From Alphaproteobacteria bacterium (GTDB taxonomy: Bacteria; Myxococcota_A; UBA796; GCA-2862545): a stretch of 64,000 nucleotides of DNA. The stretch is from positions 186,001 to 250,000 of the forward strand of contig JACKER010000011.1 in assembly GCA_020632925.1 (NCBI GenBank), in the 5' to 3' direction. How positions within the stretch are numbered: position 1 is the first letter of the stretch; each line of letters begins with the position of its first letter. Made by a program: the position numbers and the translations under genes. Under the pieces are notes generated by a model that was not told the DNA's origin, made no database searches, and was given only the letters and a program-made list of their open reading frames with translations. This document shows positions 33,860 through 43,011 of this stretch, one piece after another.

Positions 33860-36261
33860 GAACGTCCCCCGCGCGTCCGTTCCGCCGGCCGCCCGGAGGA
33901 TGGTAGCCGCAGATCGCTCGCGCCACCAGTAGGGAAGGGCGCTCGGAACGCGCAGCCCTCCCTCCACCGGGAGCACCCGAGCGCCGACCTCCCGCGGATC
34001 ACCGTCCCTTCGCCGCAGCTCGGGCAGGCCGCTCCCTCGCGGATCGGGGGCGGGGTCTCCGGCTGGGTCTGTCGGGGCCGATCCTCGAACCAGAACACGA
34101 CCTTCCGCTGGTCGCCGTCCCAGCGCAGGCCCGCCTCGAAGTCCTTGCCCGCCTTCGACTTGAAGCCCTTCACCGGTGCGGTCTTCCCGGTCGTCAGCAG
34201 CTGCTTGACCATCCGCGTGCTGATGGCGCGCCTGGCGATGCGCGTCGACACCTCGAAGCCGCACGTCCCCACGCCATCGCACGCGTACCGTCGGGGGCGC
34301 TCCCGCACCTCCTTGCCGCATGCGGGGCAGGTGCCGACCACGGGTCCGTCGAAGGCCGCCACCCGGAGCTCGGCACCCCGCAGGGCCGTCACGATCCCGG
34401 CGAGGTGGGTGGACACGTCCCGCATGAAGGCCTCGCGGCGATCGCGCGCCTCCGCCACCTCCGTCAGGCGCCCCTCCCACGCGGCCGTCAGCTCCGCGCT
34501 CTTCAGCGCGTCCACGGGGATCGCCTCGATGAGCGCGATGCCGGCGGGCGTGGCCCGGAGGTCCTTCCCGCGTCGCTCCACGTACTTCCGGTCCAGCAGG
34601 ACCTGGAGGATCGCCGCGCGCGTCGCCGGGGTGCCCAGCCCACAGCCGCGCATGACCCGCGCGAGCGCCTCGTCGTCGAGCTCGCGACCGGCCGTCTCCA
34701 TCGAGCGGAGGATGCTCGCGTCGTTGTGCGGCCGCGGTGGGCGCGTCACGCCCTCGGTGGACTCCGTCCCCACCGTCAGCAGCGGGTCACCGGTCTCCAC
34801 CGGCGGGAGATCGAGGTCCACCTGCTTGCCTGGCGGATCGATCGCGCGCCAGCCCTGCTGACGGCACACGCGCCCCCGCGTCCGGAAGCGCAGCGGCGGC
34901 GCGAGGCCCGCGACCGGCTCGGGCAGGTCGATCGCCACCACGAGCCGCGTCACGTCGAACAGCGCGTCCGCCGAGAGCGCGGCGAGCAGGCGCCTCGCGA
35001 CCAGGTCGAACACGCGCTTCTCGTCCGGGTCGAGCGAGGAGGAGGGGGTGCGGCCGGTGGGCAGGATCGCGGGGTGGTCGCCGACCTCCGCGGGGTTCAC
35101 GACGCGCGGACCGGGCGCGATCGGTCGCGACAGCAGGTCGTCCACGCAGGCGGTGTAGGGCGGGACGGGGCGCAGGCCCGCGAGCACCCCCGCGAGCTCG
35201 GGCACCTGGTCCGGCAGGAGGTAGCGCGCGTCGGTCCTCGGGTACGTGATCAGCTTGTGCCGCTCGTACAGCGCCTGCGCGATGTCGAGCGTGCGTTGGG
35301 CGGACAGGCCGTACCGTTGGTTCGCTCGCCGCTGGAGGCTCGTCAGGTCGTACAGCAGGGGAGGGCGCTCGCGGGTGCTCCGGCGCTCGGCGCGATCCAC
35401 GCGGGCGGGGCGATCCATCGCGGCCTCGGCCACCGCCTGCGCAGTGGGTTGGTCCAGGCGCTCGGCGTGCGAGACCTCCTTGTTCGCGTCGTCGTCCTGG
35501 CTCGGACGGTCCTCGCCGGTGGTCTTCGGCTCCTCGACCTCGGGGCGGAAGAACACCGCGGCGAAGCGCGCCCCTTCGGGGACGGGCTCGAACGTCGCCT
35601 TCACCTGCCAGAAGGTCTCCGGTACGAACGCCGCGATCTGCTGGTCGCGACGCACGATCATCGCGAGCGTGGGCGTCTGCACGCGACCGACGGACAGCAG
35701 GCCCTCGCCACCGGCATCCCGCGCTCGGCAGGTCATGGCGCGGGTGGCGTTGAGGCCGACGAGCCAGTCCGCCTCGGCGCGGCAGCGAGCGGCATCCGCC
35801 AGCGGATCGAGGTCCGAGCCCGGCCGCAGCCGCTTCCAGCCGTCCTTGATCGCCTGGTCCGTGAGCGAGCTGACCCACAGGCGCGACACGGGCTTGCGGC
35901 AGCCCGCCAGCTCGTAGACGAAGCGGAAGATGAGCTCGCCCTCGCGGCCGGCGTCGCAGGCGTTGACCACGTCCTCGGTGTCGGCGTCGCGCAGGAGCTT
36001 GCGGAGCACGGCGAACTGGTCCTTCGCACCCTGGCGCAGCCGCAGCTCGAACCGCTCGGGGAGCATGGGCAACGTGTCCATCGACCAGCGCTTCCAGGCC
36101 GCGTCGTAGTGCGCGGGCTCTTCGAGCTCCGCCATGTGCCCGTGGCACCAGGTGATGCGCAGGCCCTGGCCCTCGAGGTACCCCTCGGCCTTGCGCGTCG
36201 CGCCGAGCACCCGCGCCAGGTCGCGCGCCACGCTCGGCTTCTCGGCCACCACCACCCGCAT
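33856..36261 (-). CDS. topB: DNA topoisomerase III (type IA)
   Basis: This 801-residue protein has a Toprim domain (VVVAEKPSVARDLA at 3-16, ACDAGREGELIFRF near 104) and the catalytic Tyr340 in LITYPRTDARYL. A VGRVQTPTLAM motif (near 193) precedes it, and there are two C-terminal Cys clusters (CPACGK...CDGVGTCGF and CPSCGEG...GCSRWREGC) like TopB/zinc ribbons. It relaxes negative supercoils and decatenates DNA by single-strand passage. The preferred ATG at 36261 has TTAGCC 7 nt before it; a TTG at 36267 is the only earlier start. Confidence 0.93.
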   Translation of the reverse strand: MRVVVAEKPSVARDLARVLGATRKAEGYLEGQGLRITWCHGHMAELEEPAHYDAAWKRWSMDTLPMLPERFELRLRQGAKDQFAVLRKLLRDADTEDVVNACDAGREGELIFRFVYELAGCRKPVSRLWVSSLTDQAIKDGWKRLRPGSDLDPLADAARCRAEADWLVGLNATRAMTCRARDAGGEGLLSVGRVQTPTLAMIVRRDQQIAAFVPETFWQVKATFEPVPEGARFAAVFFRPEVEEPKTTGEDRPSQDDDANKEVSHAERLDQPTAQAVAEAAMDRPARVDRAERRSTRERPPLLYDLTSLQRRANQRYGLSAQRTLDIAQALYERHKLITYPRTDARYLLPDQVPELAGVLAGLRPVPPYTACVDDLLSRPIAPGPRVVNPAEVGDHPAILPTGRTPSSSLDPDEKRVFDLVARRLLAALSADALFDVTRLVVAIDLPEPVAGLAPPLRFRTRGRVCRQQGWRAIDPPGKQVDLDLPPVETGDPLLTVGTESTEGVTRPPRPHNDASILRSMETAGRELDDEALARVMRGCGLGTPATRAAILQVLLDRKYVERRGKDLRATPAGIALIEAIPVDALKSAELTAAWEGRLTEVAEARDRREAFMRDVSTHLAGIVTALRGAELRVAAFDGPVVGTCPACGKEVRERPRRYACDGVGTCGFEVSTRIARRAISTRMVKQLLTTGKTAPVKGFKSKAGKDFEAGLRWDGDQRKVVFWFEDRPRQTQPETPPPIREGAACPSCGEGTVIRGRSALGCSRWREGCAFRAPFPTGGASDLRLPSSGRPAERTRGGRS

Positions 36262-36351
36262 CCCCAACGGCTAACTCGCCCGGCGGGCGACCCGCGGTCC
36301 TGGGCACCCGGACTTCCCCGGGGTACGGAGCGCGCTCGCCCGGAGGTCGTC

Positions 36352-37911
36352 ATGGACGCGTACGAGGACTGGAACGGGGGCCGCTCGCGGCGCATCGAAG
36401 TGGGTGATCTCCGGGTTCCGTTCCGGGAGATCCCGCTGACCAACGGGGAGGTCTTCCGCACGTACGACACCGCCGGTCCGGTCGCGGTGGACGGCGAGCT
36501 GCCGAAGCTCCGCGCTCCGTGGATCGCCGACCGGCCGGAGGGGGAGACACAGCTCTCCCTGGCGCGCAGGGGCGTGGTCTCGCCGGAGATGCGCTTCTGC
36601 GCCGAGCGCGAGGGCGTCCCGGTCGAGCGGGTCATCGAGGAGCTCAGCCGGGGTCGGGCGATCATCCCCTCCAACCGTCGGCACCTCGAGCTCGAGCCGA
36701 TGATCGTGGGGCGTGCCTTCAAGACCAAGGTCAACGCGAACATCGGCAACAGCCGCGTCCGTGCCTCGATCGACGAGGAGGTCGAGAAGCTGCGCTGGGC
36801 TGTTCGCTGGGGCGCGGACACGGTGATGGACCTCTCGACCGGGCCGGACATCCCGCAGACCCGCGAGGCGATCCTCCGCAACAGCCCCGTTCCCATCGGC
36901 ACCGTCCCGATCTACGAGTGCCTCGAGCAGGTCGCGGGCCGCGTCGAGAAGCTGGACATCGAGCGGTACCTCGACGTCCTCGAGGCCCAGTGCGAGCAGG
37001 GCGTCGACTACTTCACGGTCCACGCCGGCGTGCTCATCCAGTACGTGCCGCTGACCGCGCGCCGGGTGACCGGCATCGTGAGCCGCGGCGGCTCGATCCT
37101 GGCGAAGTGGTGCCTGCACCACCACAAGCAGAACTTCCTGTACGAGCACTTCGACCGGATCTGCGCGGTCCTCCGCAAGTACGACGTGTCCTTCTCGCTC
37201 GGCGACGGGCTGCGCCCCGGCTGCACGGCGGACGCGAACGACGAGGCCCAGTTCGGCGAGCTGCGGACGCTGGGCGAGCTGACGAAGACCGCCTGGGAGC
37301 ACGACGTCCAGGTGATGATCGAGGGGCCGGGCCACGTGCCGCTGCACCTGATCGCGGACAACATGGCGGAGCAGCACAAGCACTGCCACGGCGCCCCGTT
37401 CTACACCCTCGGCCCGCTGCCGATCGACGTGAGCCCGGGCTACGACCACCTGGCCTCGGCGATCGGTGCCGCCATGATCGGCATGCTGGGCACGGCGCTC
37501 CTCTGCTACGTCACGCCCAAGGAGCACCTGGGGCTGCCGGACAAGGACGACGTGAAGCAGGGGCTGATCGCGTACCGCATCGCCGCTCACACCGCAGACA
37601 TCGCGAAGGGCCTGCCGGGCGCGCGCGACTGGGACGACGCCCTCTCCAAGGCGCGCTTCGAGTTCCGCTGGGAAGACCAGTTCAACCTGGCGATCGACCC
37701 CGGCGTCGCCCGTGCGTACCACGACCAGACGCTGCCGGCGGAGGGCGCGAAGACCGCTCACTTCTGCTCGATGTGCGGCCCGCGGTTCTGTTCGATGCAG
37801 ATCACGCAGGAGGTCCGCGCGATGGCGTCGGACGAGGTGGCCGCGGGGATGGCCGAGAAGGCGAAGGAGTTCGCCGCGGGCGGTGGCGAGATCTACTCGC
37901 CTGCGAAGTAG
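36352..37911 (+). CDS. thiC: Phosphomethylpyrimidine synthase ThiC
   Basis: This 519-residue protein has the central ThiC barrel (KTKVNANIGNSRV, VMDLSTGPDI, PVPIGTVPIYEC, FTVHAGV, SFSLGDGLRPG, EGPGHVPLHLI, FYTLGPLPIDVSPGYDHLASAIG) and the C-terminal radical-SAM cluster motif Cys472-x2-Cys475-x4-Cys480 (CSMCGPRFC). It makes HMP-phosphate from aminoimidazole ribotide for thiamine. The ATG at 36352 follows CGGAGG; the frame starting at 34405 is a shadow. The 90-bp leader shows no TPP riboswitch consensus. Confidence 0.97.
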   Translation: MDAYEDWNGGRSRRIEVGDLRVPFREIPLTNGEVFRTYDTAGPVAVDGELPKLRAPWIADRPEGETQLSLARRGVVSPEMRFCAEREGVPVERVIEELSRGRAIIPSNRRHLELEPMIVGRAFKTKVNANIGNSRVRASIDEEVEKLRWAVRWGADTVMDLSTGPDIPQTREAILRNSPVPIGTVPIYECLEQVAGRVEKLDIERYLDVLEAQCEQGVDYFTVHAGVLIQYVPLTARRVTGIVSRGGSILAKWCLHHHKQNFLYEHFDRICAVLRKYDVSFSLGDGLRPGCTADANDEAQFGELRTLGELTKTAWEHDVQVMIEGPGHVPLHLIADNMAEQHKHCHGAPFYTLGPLPIDVSPGYDHLASAIGAAMIGMLGTALLCYVTPKEHLGLPDKDDVKQGLIAYRIAAHTADIAKGLPGARDWDDALSKARFEFRWEDQFNLAIDPGVARAYHDQTLPAEGAKTAHFCSMCGPRFCSMQITQEVRAMASDEVAAGMAEKAKEFAAGGGEIYSPAK

Positions 37912-37925
37912 CGCGCGGACTACGG

Positions 37926-37953
37926 GCTACAGGCTACAGGCTACAGGCTACAG
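37926..37953 (+). repeat. Tandem heptamer (GCTACAG)x4
   Basis: Four exact head-to-tail copies of GCTACAG are followed by GCTCCGG and further related fragments (to about 37986). It lies 15 bp after the thiC stop and directly beside the ketosynthase fossil. Confidence 0.9.
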
Positions 37954-37984
37954 GCTCCGGAGTACCGGCTCCGGACTACGGGCT

Positions 37985-38163
37985 GAGTTCGGCTGACAGG
38001 CCCCGCTCGAGCCCGACCATGTCGCAGCCCTCGCCGCGACCGCAGCCGTGGTGTCGGCAGAGAACCGCTTGCAGACGCCGTCGGGGGCCAGCGCGCCGAT
38101 CTGCGAAAGCTGGATCATCGACTCTGGTGATGGCGCCAGCGAGACCAGATTCAGGGCCATCAC
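37985..38163 (-). pseudogene. Fossil fragment of a polyketide/fatty-acid ketosynthase (KS)
   Basis: The minus-strand translation reads, in one frame, SPESMIQLSQIGALAPDG then VCKRFSADT (38051-38130), preceded by the weaker VMALNLV. After a single missing base near 38048 it continues in another frame as GCGRGEGCDMVGLERGLSAEL (37985-38047). Together this matches the KS region between the catalytic Cys and the second active-site His, where typical sequences read CK-x-FSADxDGYGRGEGCDMVVLERLSDA. The catalytic Cys, His and Lys regions are absent and there is no intact frame. About 130 bp between this and the cyclase stop at 38296 hold nothing I can identify. Confidence 0.6.
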
Positions 38164-38295
38164 CGCGCTCGTAGCCGGAAAGGGCGGCGGCCTGGTGCCC
38201 CGCATGCCGAGCTCGTGTGTGAGGGACGGGTTCCAAGTCGCGCTCGTACGCCGCGCACTCGTGGCCGCCCGCCCGCAGCCTACGGCCGGCCCGCG

Positions 38296-39861
38296 CTACT
38301 CGCTGTCCGGGTGCCGGATCGCGACGACCGTGGTGCCGGCCACCACGCGGTCCCCGATGTTCACGCCGATCTCGAAGTCGGCGCGCTCGAGGCCCTTGCG
38401 GCCGTCGCGCAGCACGTACGTCGCGCAACGCTCGTGGAGCGGCGTGAGCTTCAGGTTGTCGCCGTGCACGTGCAGGGCGGCCTGGCGACGGCCGGCGAGC
38501 GCGCGGTCGAGCGTGAAGCCGTGGGCGCGGGCCTTGGCGGCGCGCGGTCCGGGGCACCAGCGGATGTTGTCCTGCCCGCGACGATCGGGGAAGGCGAGGC
38601 CCGGGTGGTTGGGCTCACGGCCGAGCTCGGCGGTGGTGCCGTCGACCACGCCCAGGCGCATCTCCGTGTCCTGCAGCAGCAGGCCGGCGTACGTGTGGTT
38701 CGTCGCCTCGAAGCGCAGCGTCCCCGAGGGCGTGCGGATCTCGTCGTCGTCCCGCAGGTCGACGGCGTCACCCGACGGCACCGCGCGGCCGTTCACCGTG
38801 ATCCCGTTCGCCATCGCCTGCAGGCGCGTCCCCGAGGGGGTCACCTCGACGCGGAGCAGCGAGCGGTCGGAGCGGTTGACCCAGCGCGCGTCGGGCAGCA
38901 GGTCGTAGAAGTAGCTCGAGACCACGTCGGACAGCGGCACCGCCGGCAGCGCCAGGCCGCACATCACGAGCTCCACGTCCGCCTGGACGCCGACCTCGAG
39001 CACGATCGTGTCCGAGCCCGAGGTGCGCGTGATCTGCTTGGTGGCCTCGAGGAGCGACTCCTCCAGGGCCTCGGGCGTGCCGATGACGAGCCCGCGGCCG
39101 GACTCGGTCCACTGGTTCCGGTCCTCGGAGGCGATGTTGTACGCCGAGAGCCACAGCGAGGCCGGGTTGAGGACGGGGAGGCTGTCCACCGCGTCCATCA
39201 GGGCCGGCGAGCCTGGGGCGAAGCCCTCCAGCAGGATCACCGGGTCCGGCGGGAGCACGGGCGGGCGCGCGCCACGCCGGATGCGGACCAGGTTGTTGCT
39301 GCGGACCGCCTGGACCAGCGGGTCGGGCAGCCAGCACTTGTGCTTCGGGACGGAGCGGAAGATCTCCTTCTCGCCCGGGATGCCCTTGAGGCGGAAGCGG
39401 CCGACGCTCTCCCACGGGATCTCGGCGGCGTTCATGCAGACGCGGGTGCCCGGGCCGAACCAGATCTCGCCCGAGGGGGTCTGCGCCAGGATCCGCGCCG
39501 CGAGGTTCACCGCCTCGCCGAACGCGTCCCCCTCGATCTCCTCCACGTCTCCCGTGACCATCGCGAGGCGGATGGAGATCCCACCGGAGCCCGTCACCAT
39601 GTGCTGGATCTCCAGCGCGGCGCGGAGGGCGTCGGTCGCGGAGACGAACAGGACCATGAAGGAGTCGCCGAGGTTCTTGACGATCCGGCCACCATTGCGC
39701 TCGACGATCGGCTGCACGAGCTGCTCGTGGTCCGCCAGGATCTTGCGCAGACCCTCCCGGTCGGTGCGCGACACCTTCTGGGTGTAGTTCGCGAGATCGG
39801 TGAACGCGACCGTACGGGTGACCGTCCCCACGCTTGCTCCGCCCGCTACGGGACCCCCCAT
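38296..39861 (-). CDS. Adenylate/guanylate cyclase-like protein with FHA-type C-terminus
   Basis: This 521-residue protein has an N-terminal class III cyclase domain (about 10-175) with metal Asp22 (VAFTDLANYT) and Asp66 (NLGDSFMVLF). The adenine-site region reads GEAVNLAARI (about 120-129), and a LKGIPG-type tail follows. The middle part (about 200-350) is unassigned. The C-terminal 150 residues contain FHA-like strands (ITVNGRAVPSGDAVDLRDDDEI), suggesting phosphothreonine-dependent control. No transmembrane segment. It may make cAMP or cGMP in response to a Ser/Thr kinase signal. ATG at 39861; upstream frame is shadow. Confidence 0.8.
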   Translation of the reverse strand: MGGPVAGGASVGTVTRTVAFTDLANYTQKVSRTDREGLRKILADHEQLVQPIVERNGGRIVKNLGDSFMVLFVSATDALRAALEIQHMVTGSGGISIRLAMVTGDVEEIEGDAFGEAVNLAARILAQTPSGEIWFGPGTRVCMNAAEIPWESVGRFRLKGIPGEKEIFRSVPKHKCWLPDPLVQAVRSNNLVRIRRGARPPVLPPDPVILLEGFAPGSPALMDAVDSLPVLNPASLWLSAYNIASEDRNQWTESGRGLVIGTPEALEESLLEATKQITRTSGSDTIVLEVGVQADVELVMCGLALPAVPLSDVVSSYFYDLLPDARWVNRSDRSLLRVEVTPSGTRLQAMANGITVNGRAVPSGDAVDLRDDDEIRTPSGTLRFEATNHTYAGLLLQDTEMRLGVVDGTTAELGREPNHPGLAFPDRRGQDNIRWCPGPRAAKARAHGFTLDRALAGRRQAALHVHGDNLKLTPLHERCATYVLRDGRKGLERADFEIGVNIGDRVVAGTTVVAIRHPDSE

Positions 39862-39871
39862 AGCGCACGGT

Positions 39872-39877
39872 AGGCTA
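39872..39877 (-). promoter_or_regulatory. Candidate -10 hexamer TAGCCT for the cyclase gene, near-leaderless
   Basis: On the minus strand TAGCCT ends 10 nt before the ATG at 39861, so the leader would be at most a few nucleotides. Confidence 0.35.
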
Positions 39878-40089
39878 CCTCGTCGGGCGCGTCTGCGTCG
39901 AGCATCCGGGCCGCACGAGCGTGCAAAGCTGCGGCCAGTTCCGCGGGTCCGGCTGGAATCGTACGGAGAAACGAGTGATTTCGGATGGTCGCGCGCTGGT
40001 GTCTTCGCGGTCGGAGCGTCGCCCGTTTCTGGCGGGTTGGCTACGTGGGGAGCGTCGGCGGTTCTGCGGGTCGCCGTCTCGAGGTGTCC

Positions 40090-40842
40090 GTGCCCGCCAC
40101 CCTCTCGGTCAACGTCAACAAGTACGCGCTCCTCCGGAACAGCCGCGGGCGCAACGTGCCCGACCTGTGCTGGGCGATCGACCTGTGCGTCGAGGCCGGT
40201 GCCCGCGGGATCACGGTCCATCCGCGCCTCGATCAGCGCCACGTGCGGCTGGACGACGTGCCCGTGGTCGCGCGCCACCTGCGGGAGCGGCACCCCGGCG
40301 TGGAGCTGAACATCGAGTGCGAGGACCACCCCACGCTGATCGAGCTCGTGCTGGCGGTGCGTCCCGCGCAGTGCACGCTGGTGCCGGTGCGTCCCGGCGA
40401 GGTGACGAGCGACCACGGCTGGGATCCGATCGCCGACCGGGAGCGCCTGCTGGCGGCGAGCCGTCCGCTCCGGGACGCGGGTGTCCGGGTGAGCTGTTTC
40501 GCGGACTGCGCGCCCGACGCGGTGGCGGCCTTCGCCGAGACGGGCACGGACCGGGTCGAGCTGTACACCGGCCCGTACGCGTGGGCCTGGGAGACGCCCG
40601 AGCAGGCGGTGCGCACCGCGGAGGTGTGGGACACCGCCACCGCGGCGGTCGCGGCCGGGCTCGCGGTGAACGCGGGGCACGATCTGGACCGCCACAACCT
40701 CGCCGGCCTGGTCGGACTCCCCGGGTTGCTCGAGGTCAGCATCGGGCACGCCCAGATCGTCCGTGCGCTCGAGGTGGGCACCCACCAGTCCGTGCGCGAG
40801 CTGCTCGCGGCCCTCAATCCAGGCGCAGCACCCGCACCTTGA
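40090..40842 (+). CDS. pdxJ: Pyridoxine 5'-phosphate synthase PdxJ
   Basis: This protein of about 250 residues begins with LSVNVNKYALLRNSRG, the PdxJ N-terminal strand and loop (LGVNxxxxAxLRxxRG). GITVHPRLDQRHVRLDDV, LNIECE, CTLVPVRPGEVTSDHGWD and AGHDLDRHNL followed by EVSIGHAQIVRAL are all PdxJ hallmarks. It condenses 3-amino-1-hydroxyacetone phosphate with DXP to make pyridoxine 5'-phosphate. Start uncertain: GTG at 40090 gives the usual length, GTG 40084 and ATG 39985 are alternatives. The last 29 bases overlap the convergent methyltransferase gene. Confidence 0.93.
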   Translation: MPATLSVNVNKYALLRNSRGRNVPDLCWAIDLCVEAGARGITVHPRLDQRHVRLDDVPVVARHLRERHPGVELNIECEDHPTLIELVLAVRPAQCTLVPVRPGEVTSDHGWDPIADRERLLAASRPLRDAGVRVSCFADCAPDAVAAFAETGTDRVELYTGPYAWAWETPEQAVRTAEVWDTATAAVAAGLAVNAGHDLDRHNLAGLVGLPGLLEVSIGHAQIVRALEVGTHQSVRELLAALNPGAAPAP

Positions 40843-41986
40843 GGTACCGGCCCTCGGGGAACCAGGTGGCAGCGGGGTGATCGGCGGCCTGGCCGAGCGA
40901 GGCGAGCACCTGCGCTTGCCGTCCCGCCTTGCGCAGGCCGTCCCCGATCCAGCCGTCGAACACCTTCGGTGACACCTCCCCGAGGTTGCTGCACGCGATG
41001 ATCCAGCCCCCCGGGGCGGTCACGCGCGCAGCGGCCGCGACGAGCCGCGCCGAGTCGTTCTTCGCCGAGAACACCCCGGCGCCGTGCGAGAACGACGGCG
41101 GGTCCAGGACGACGCGGTCGAAGGAGCGCCCCGTCCGCCGGAACCGGTCCAGCGCCTTGAACACGTCCTCCTCGAGGAACTCGTGCTGCTCGGGGTCGAG
41201 CTCGTTCGCGCGGAAGTTGTCCTCCGCCCGCGAGAGGTACCGGCCGGACAGGTCCACGGAGACCACCTCGGCGGCCCCGTTGCGCGCGGCCGACACCGAG
41301 AAGGCGCCCGTGTACGCGAACGTGTTGAGGACGCTCGTTCCACCCCACGTGGGCTCGAGCCACGCCCGCACCTCGCGCATGTCCGGGTACAGGCCGACGT
41401 CGGGGCCCTCCAGCGGCCACACGTCGAACCGCAGCTCGCGCTCGCGCACCCGCACCGCGCCCGGAGGTGGGTGGCCGGCGACGAGCGACGGGCCGGGGAG
41501 CGCCCCACGGTCGGGATCGCGGTGATCCGGTCGGTAGCACAGGACGATCCCCCGCGGCTGGCGGTGCTCCTCCAGCCAGGCCACGAGGTCGTCGACGATG
41601 GGACGCAGCGACGCGCTGTCCAGACAGACGACGGCGAAGGTCCGCCACCAGTCGATGCGCACCCCCGGCAGCCCGTCACACTCCGCGTTCACGAGCCGGT
41701 ACCCGTCCGTGCCCCCGTCGATCACCACGTCCCGCAGCGCGGCCGCGCGATCGAGCAGGGCGTGCACCCACGCGCGGTCGGCGGTCTCGTCGCCGTGCCG
41801 GAGCACGCGCGCCGCCAGGAAACCGTCGTCGGCGAGTCCGGTGCCGAGCACGTCCCCCTTCGCGGACCGCAGGCGCACCCGATCCCCGGGCCGGGCACGT
41901 CCGCGCTGGACCTCCTTCGGGTACACCCACGGGAAGCCCTTGCGCAGCCAGCCCTCGCTGTACGCGTCGACCACCAGGTCCGTCAC
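40814..41986 (-). CDS. RlmI-type rRNA (cytosine-C5) methyltransferase
   Basis: This 390-residue protein has an N-terminal PUA-like part (WLRKGFPWVYPKEV), then LNTFAYTGAFSVSAARNGA (SAM motif I, about 235), SVDLSGRYLSRAEDNF and VVLDPPSFSHGAG (motif IV, about 300), ACSNLGEVSP. This is the YccW/RlmI arrangement that methylates cytosine in 23S rRNA. The GTG at 41986 overlaps the upstream deacylase stop, so the two genes are co-translated. The exact target base is not proven by sequence. Confidence 0.85.
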   Translation of the reverse strand: MTDLVVDAYSEGWLRKGFPWVYPKEVQRGRARPGDRVRLRSAKGDVLGTGLADDGFLAARVLRHGDETADRAWVHALLDRAAALRDVVIDGGTDGYRLVNAECDGLPGVRIDWWRTFAVVCLDSASLRPIVDDLVAWLEEHRQPRGIVLCYRPDHRDPDRGALPGPSLVAGHPPPGAVRVRERELRFDVWPLEGPDVGLYPDMREVRAWLEPTWGGTSVLNTFAYTGAFSVSAARNGAAEVVSVDLSGRYLSRAEDNFRANELDPEQHEFLEEDVFKALDRFRRTGRSFDRVVLDPPSFSHGAGVFSAKNDSARLVAAAARVTAPGGWIIACSNLGEVSPKVFDGWIGDGLRKAGRQAQVLASLGQAADHPAATWFPEGRYLKVRVLRLD

Positions 41987-42960
41987 GTCTGCTCCTCCAG
42001 GCCCAGCGTGCCGGGCACGCCGCGCGCCTCCAGCCAGGGCGACTCCGACCACGACACGACGATGCCTCGCGACTCCGACCGGACGACCTCGCGGACCGAG
42101 CCGTCGACGGCACGGACCGTGCCGAGCACCTGCCCCGCGGCGAACCGCGCGCCCGGGGGCAGCGCGGGCGTGAACAGGCCAGCCGTCTGGCTCCTCGGCG
42201 CAGCGGCGCGTCGCCAGGCACCCGAGGGTGGCGCGAGGTCCGGCTCGGCGGGCGGCGCGACGAGCATGTCGGCGTGGTGCAGCACGCGCAGGACGGCGTG
42301 GGTCGCCGTGCGCACCGAGGCGGGGTCGACGGTGCGACGGGCGCCGACCTCGAGGGTGAGGGCCGGGACGCGGGCGTGGTTCACCATCGCACCCGCGAGC
42401 GATCGGTCGAGGCGGAACCGGACGTATTCCTCGGGCGGGTACTCGTGGAGCACGAGCAGGCCGGTGGCGCGCGCCAGCTCCTCGAGGCGCGCCTCCATCT
42501 CGGTCCGCGCGTCCGGTCGCAGCGAGGTCGCCCGGTCCACGATCGCGTACGGGATCGAGACCGAGGAGTCCGAGTGCAGGTCGATCAGCAGGTCCGGCCG
42601 GCGCGCGAGCAGGTCCGACCAGATCAGCGCCGCGCACCGCGCCGTGCCGCCGCCCTGACGATCCCCGGGGAACAGCCGGTTCAGGTCCGTGCCCTCCTCC
42701 GGGTGGACCCGCACCATCTGTTGAAGACCGCGCGGGTTGAGCGACGGGTAGATCAGGAGCGTGCCGCGACGCAGCGTGGAGCTCATCGCGTCGTCCAGCG
42801 CGTGGGCGGCGGCGACCCCCACGACCTCGTCGCCGTGGACGTTCGCCGTGATCGCCACGGTCGGCCCGGGGCCGGCGGACCACACCACCACGGGCAGACC
42901 GGCGTCGCGCCCTGCGGCTCCTTGGATCGCGTCCAGGCGGCGCCGCGCGACGGCGTCCAT
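41983..42960 (-). CDS. M14 succinylglutamate desuccinylase/aspartoacylase family protein
   Basis: This 325-residue protein has the zinc motif HGDE (His42-x2-Glu45), SLNPRG and LNRLFPG near 77-100, LLIDLHSD (third ligand, about 129) and TLEVG (catalytic Glu near 193). A C-terminal beta domain (about 260-320) is lipoyl-like, as in AstE/aspartoacylase relatives. It probably hydrolyses an N-acyl amino acid or peptide amide. ATG at 42960 is preceded by a GGGAGGGAGG site. It diverges from the Hsp20 gene. Confidence 0.85.
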   Translation of the reverse strand: MDAVARRRLDAIQGAAGRDAGLPVVVWSAGPGPTVAITANVHGDEVVGVAAAHALDDAMSSTLRRGTLLIYPSLNPRGLQQMVRVHPEEGTDLNRLFPGDRQGGGTARCAALIWSDLLARRPDLLIDLHSDSSVSIPYAIVDRATSLRPDARTEMEARLEELARATGLLVLHEYPPEEYVRFRLDRSLAGAMVNHARVPALTLEVGARRTVDPASVRTATHAVLRVLHHADMLVAPPAEPDLAPPSGAWRRAAAPRSQTAGLFTPALPPGARFAAGQVLGTVRAVDGSVREVVRSESRGIVVSWSESPWLEARGVPGTLGLEEQT

Positions 42961-42989
42961 CCTCCCTCCCCGATGGTGGTCCCCTGCTA

Positions 42990-42995
42990 TATCCT
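42990..42995 (+). promoter_or_regulatory. Candidate -10 hexamer TATCCT for the hsp20 gene
   Basis: TATCCT lies within CTATATCCTCC, 16 nt before the ATG at 43012, with GGGAGG between. No CIRCE-like inverted repeat is visible. Confidence 0.35.
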
Positions 42996-43011
42996 CCACC
43001 GGGAGGTGCCC

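Noticed and set aside
36262..36351. TPP riboswitch before thiC
   Set aside because: The 90-bp leader lacks the conserved CUGAGA and ACCUGA-type elements and is too short for the full aptamer.
39901..39937. GGCCGCA/TGCGGCC hairpin between the cyclase and pdxJ genes
   Set aside because: A single GC-rich hairpin in a GC-rich intergenic region; no T-run, no second copy and no leader motif.
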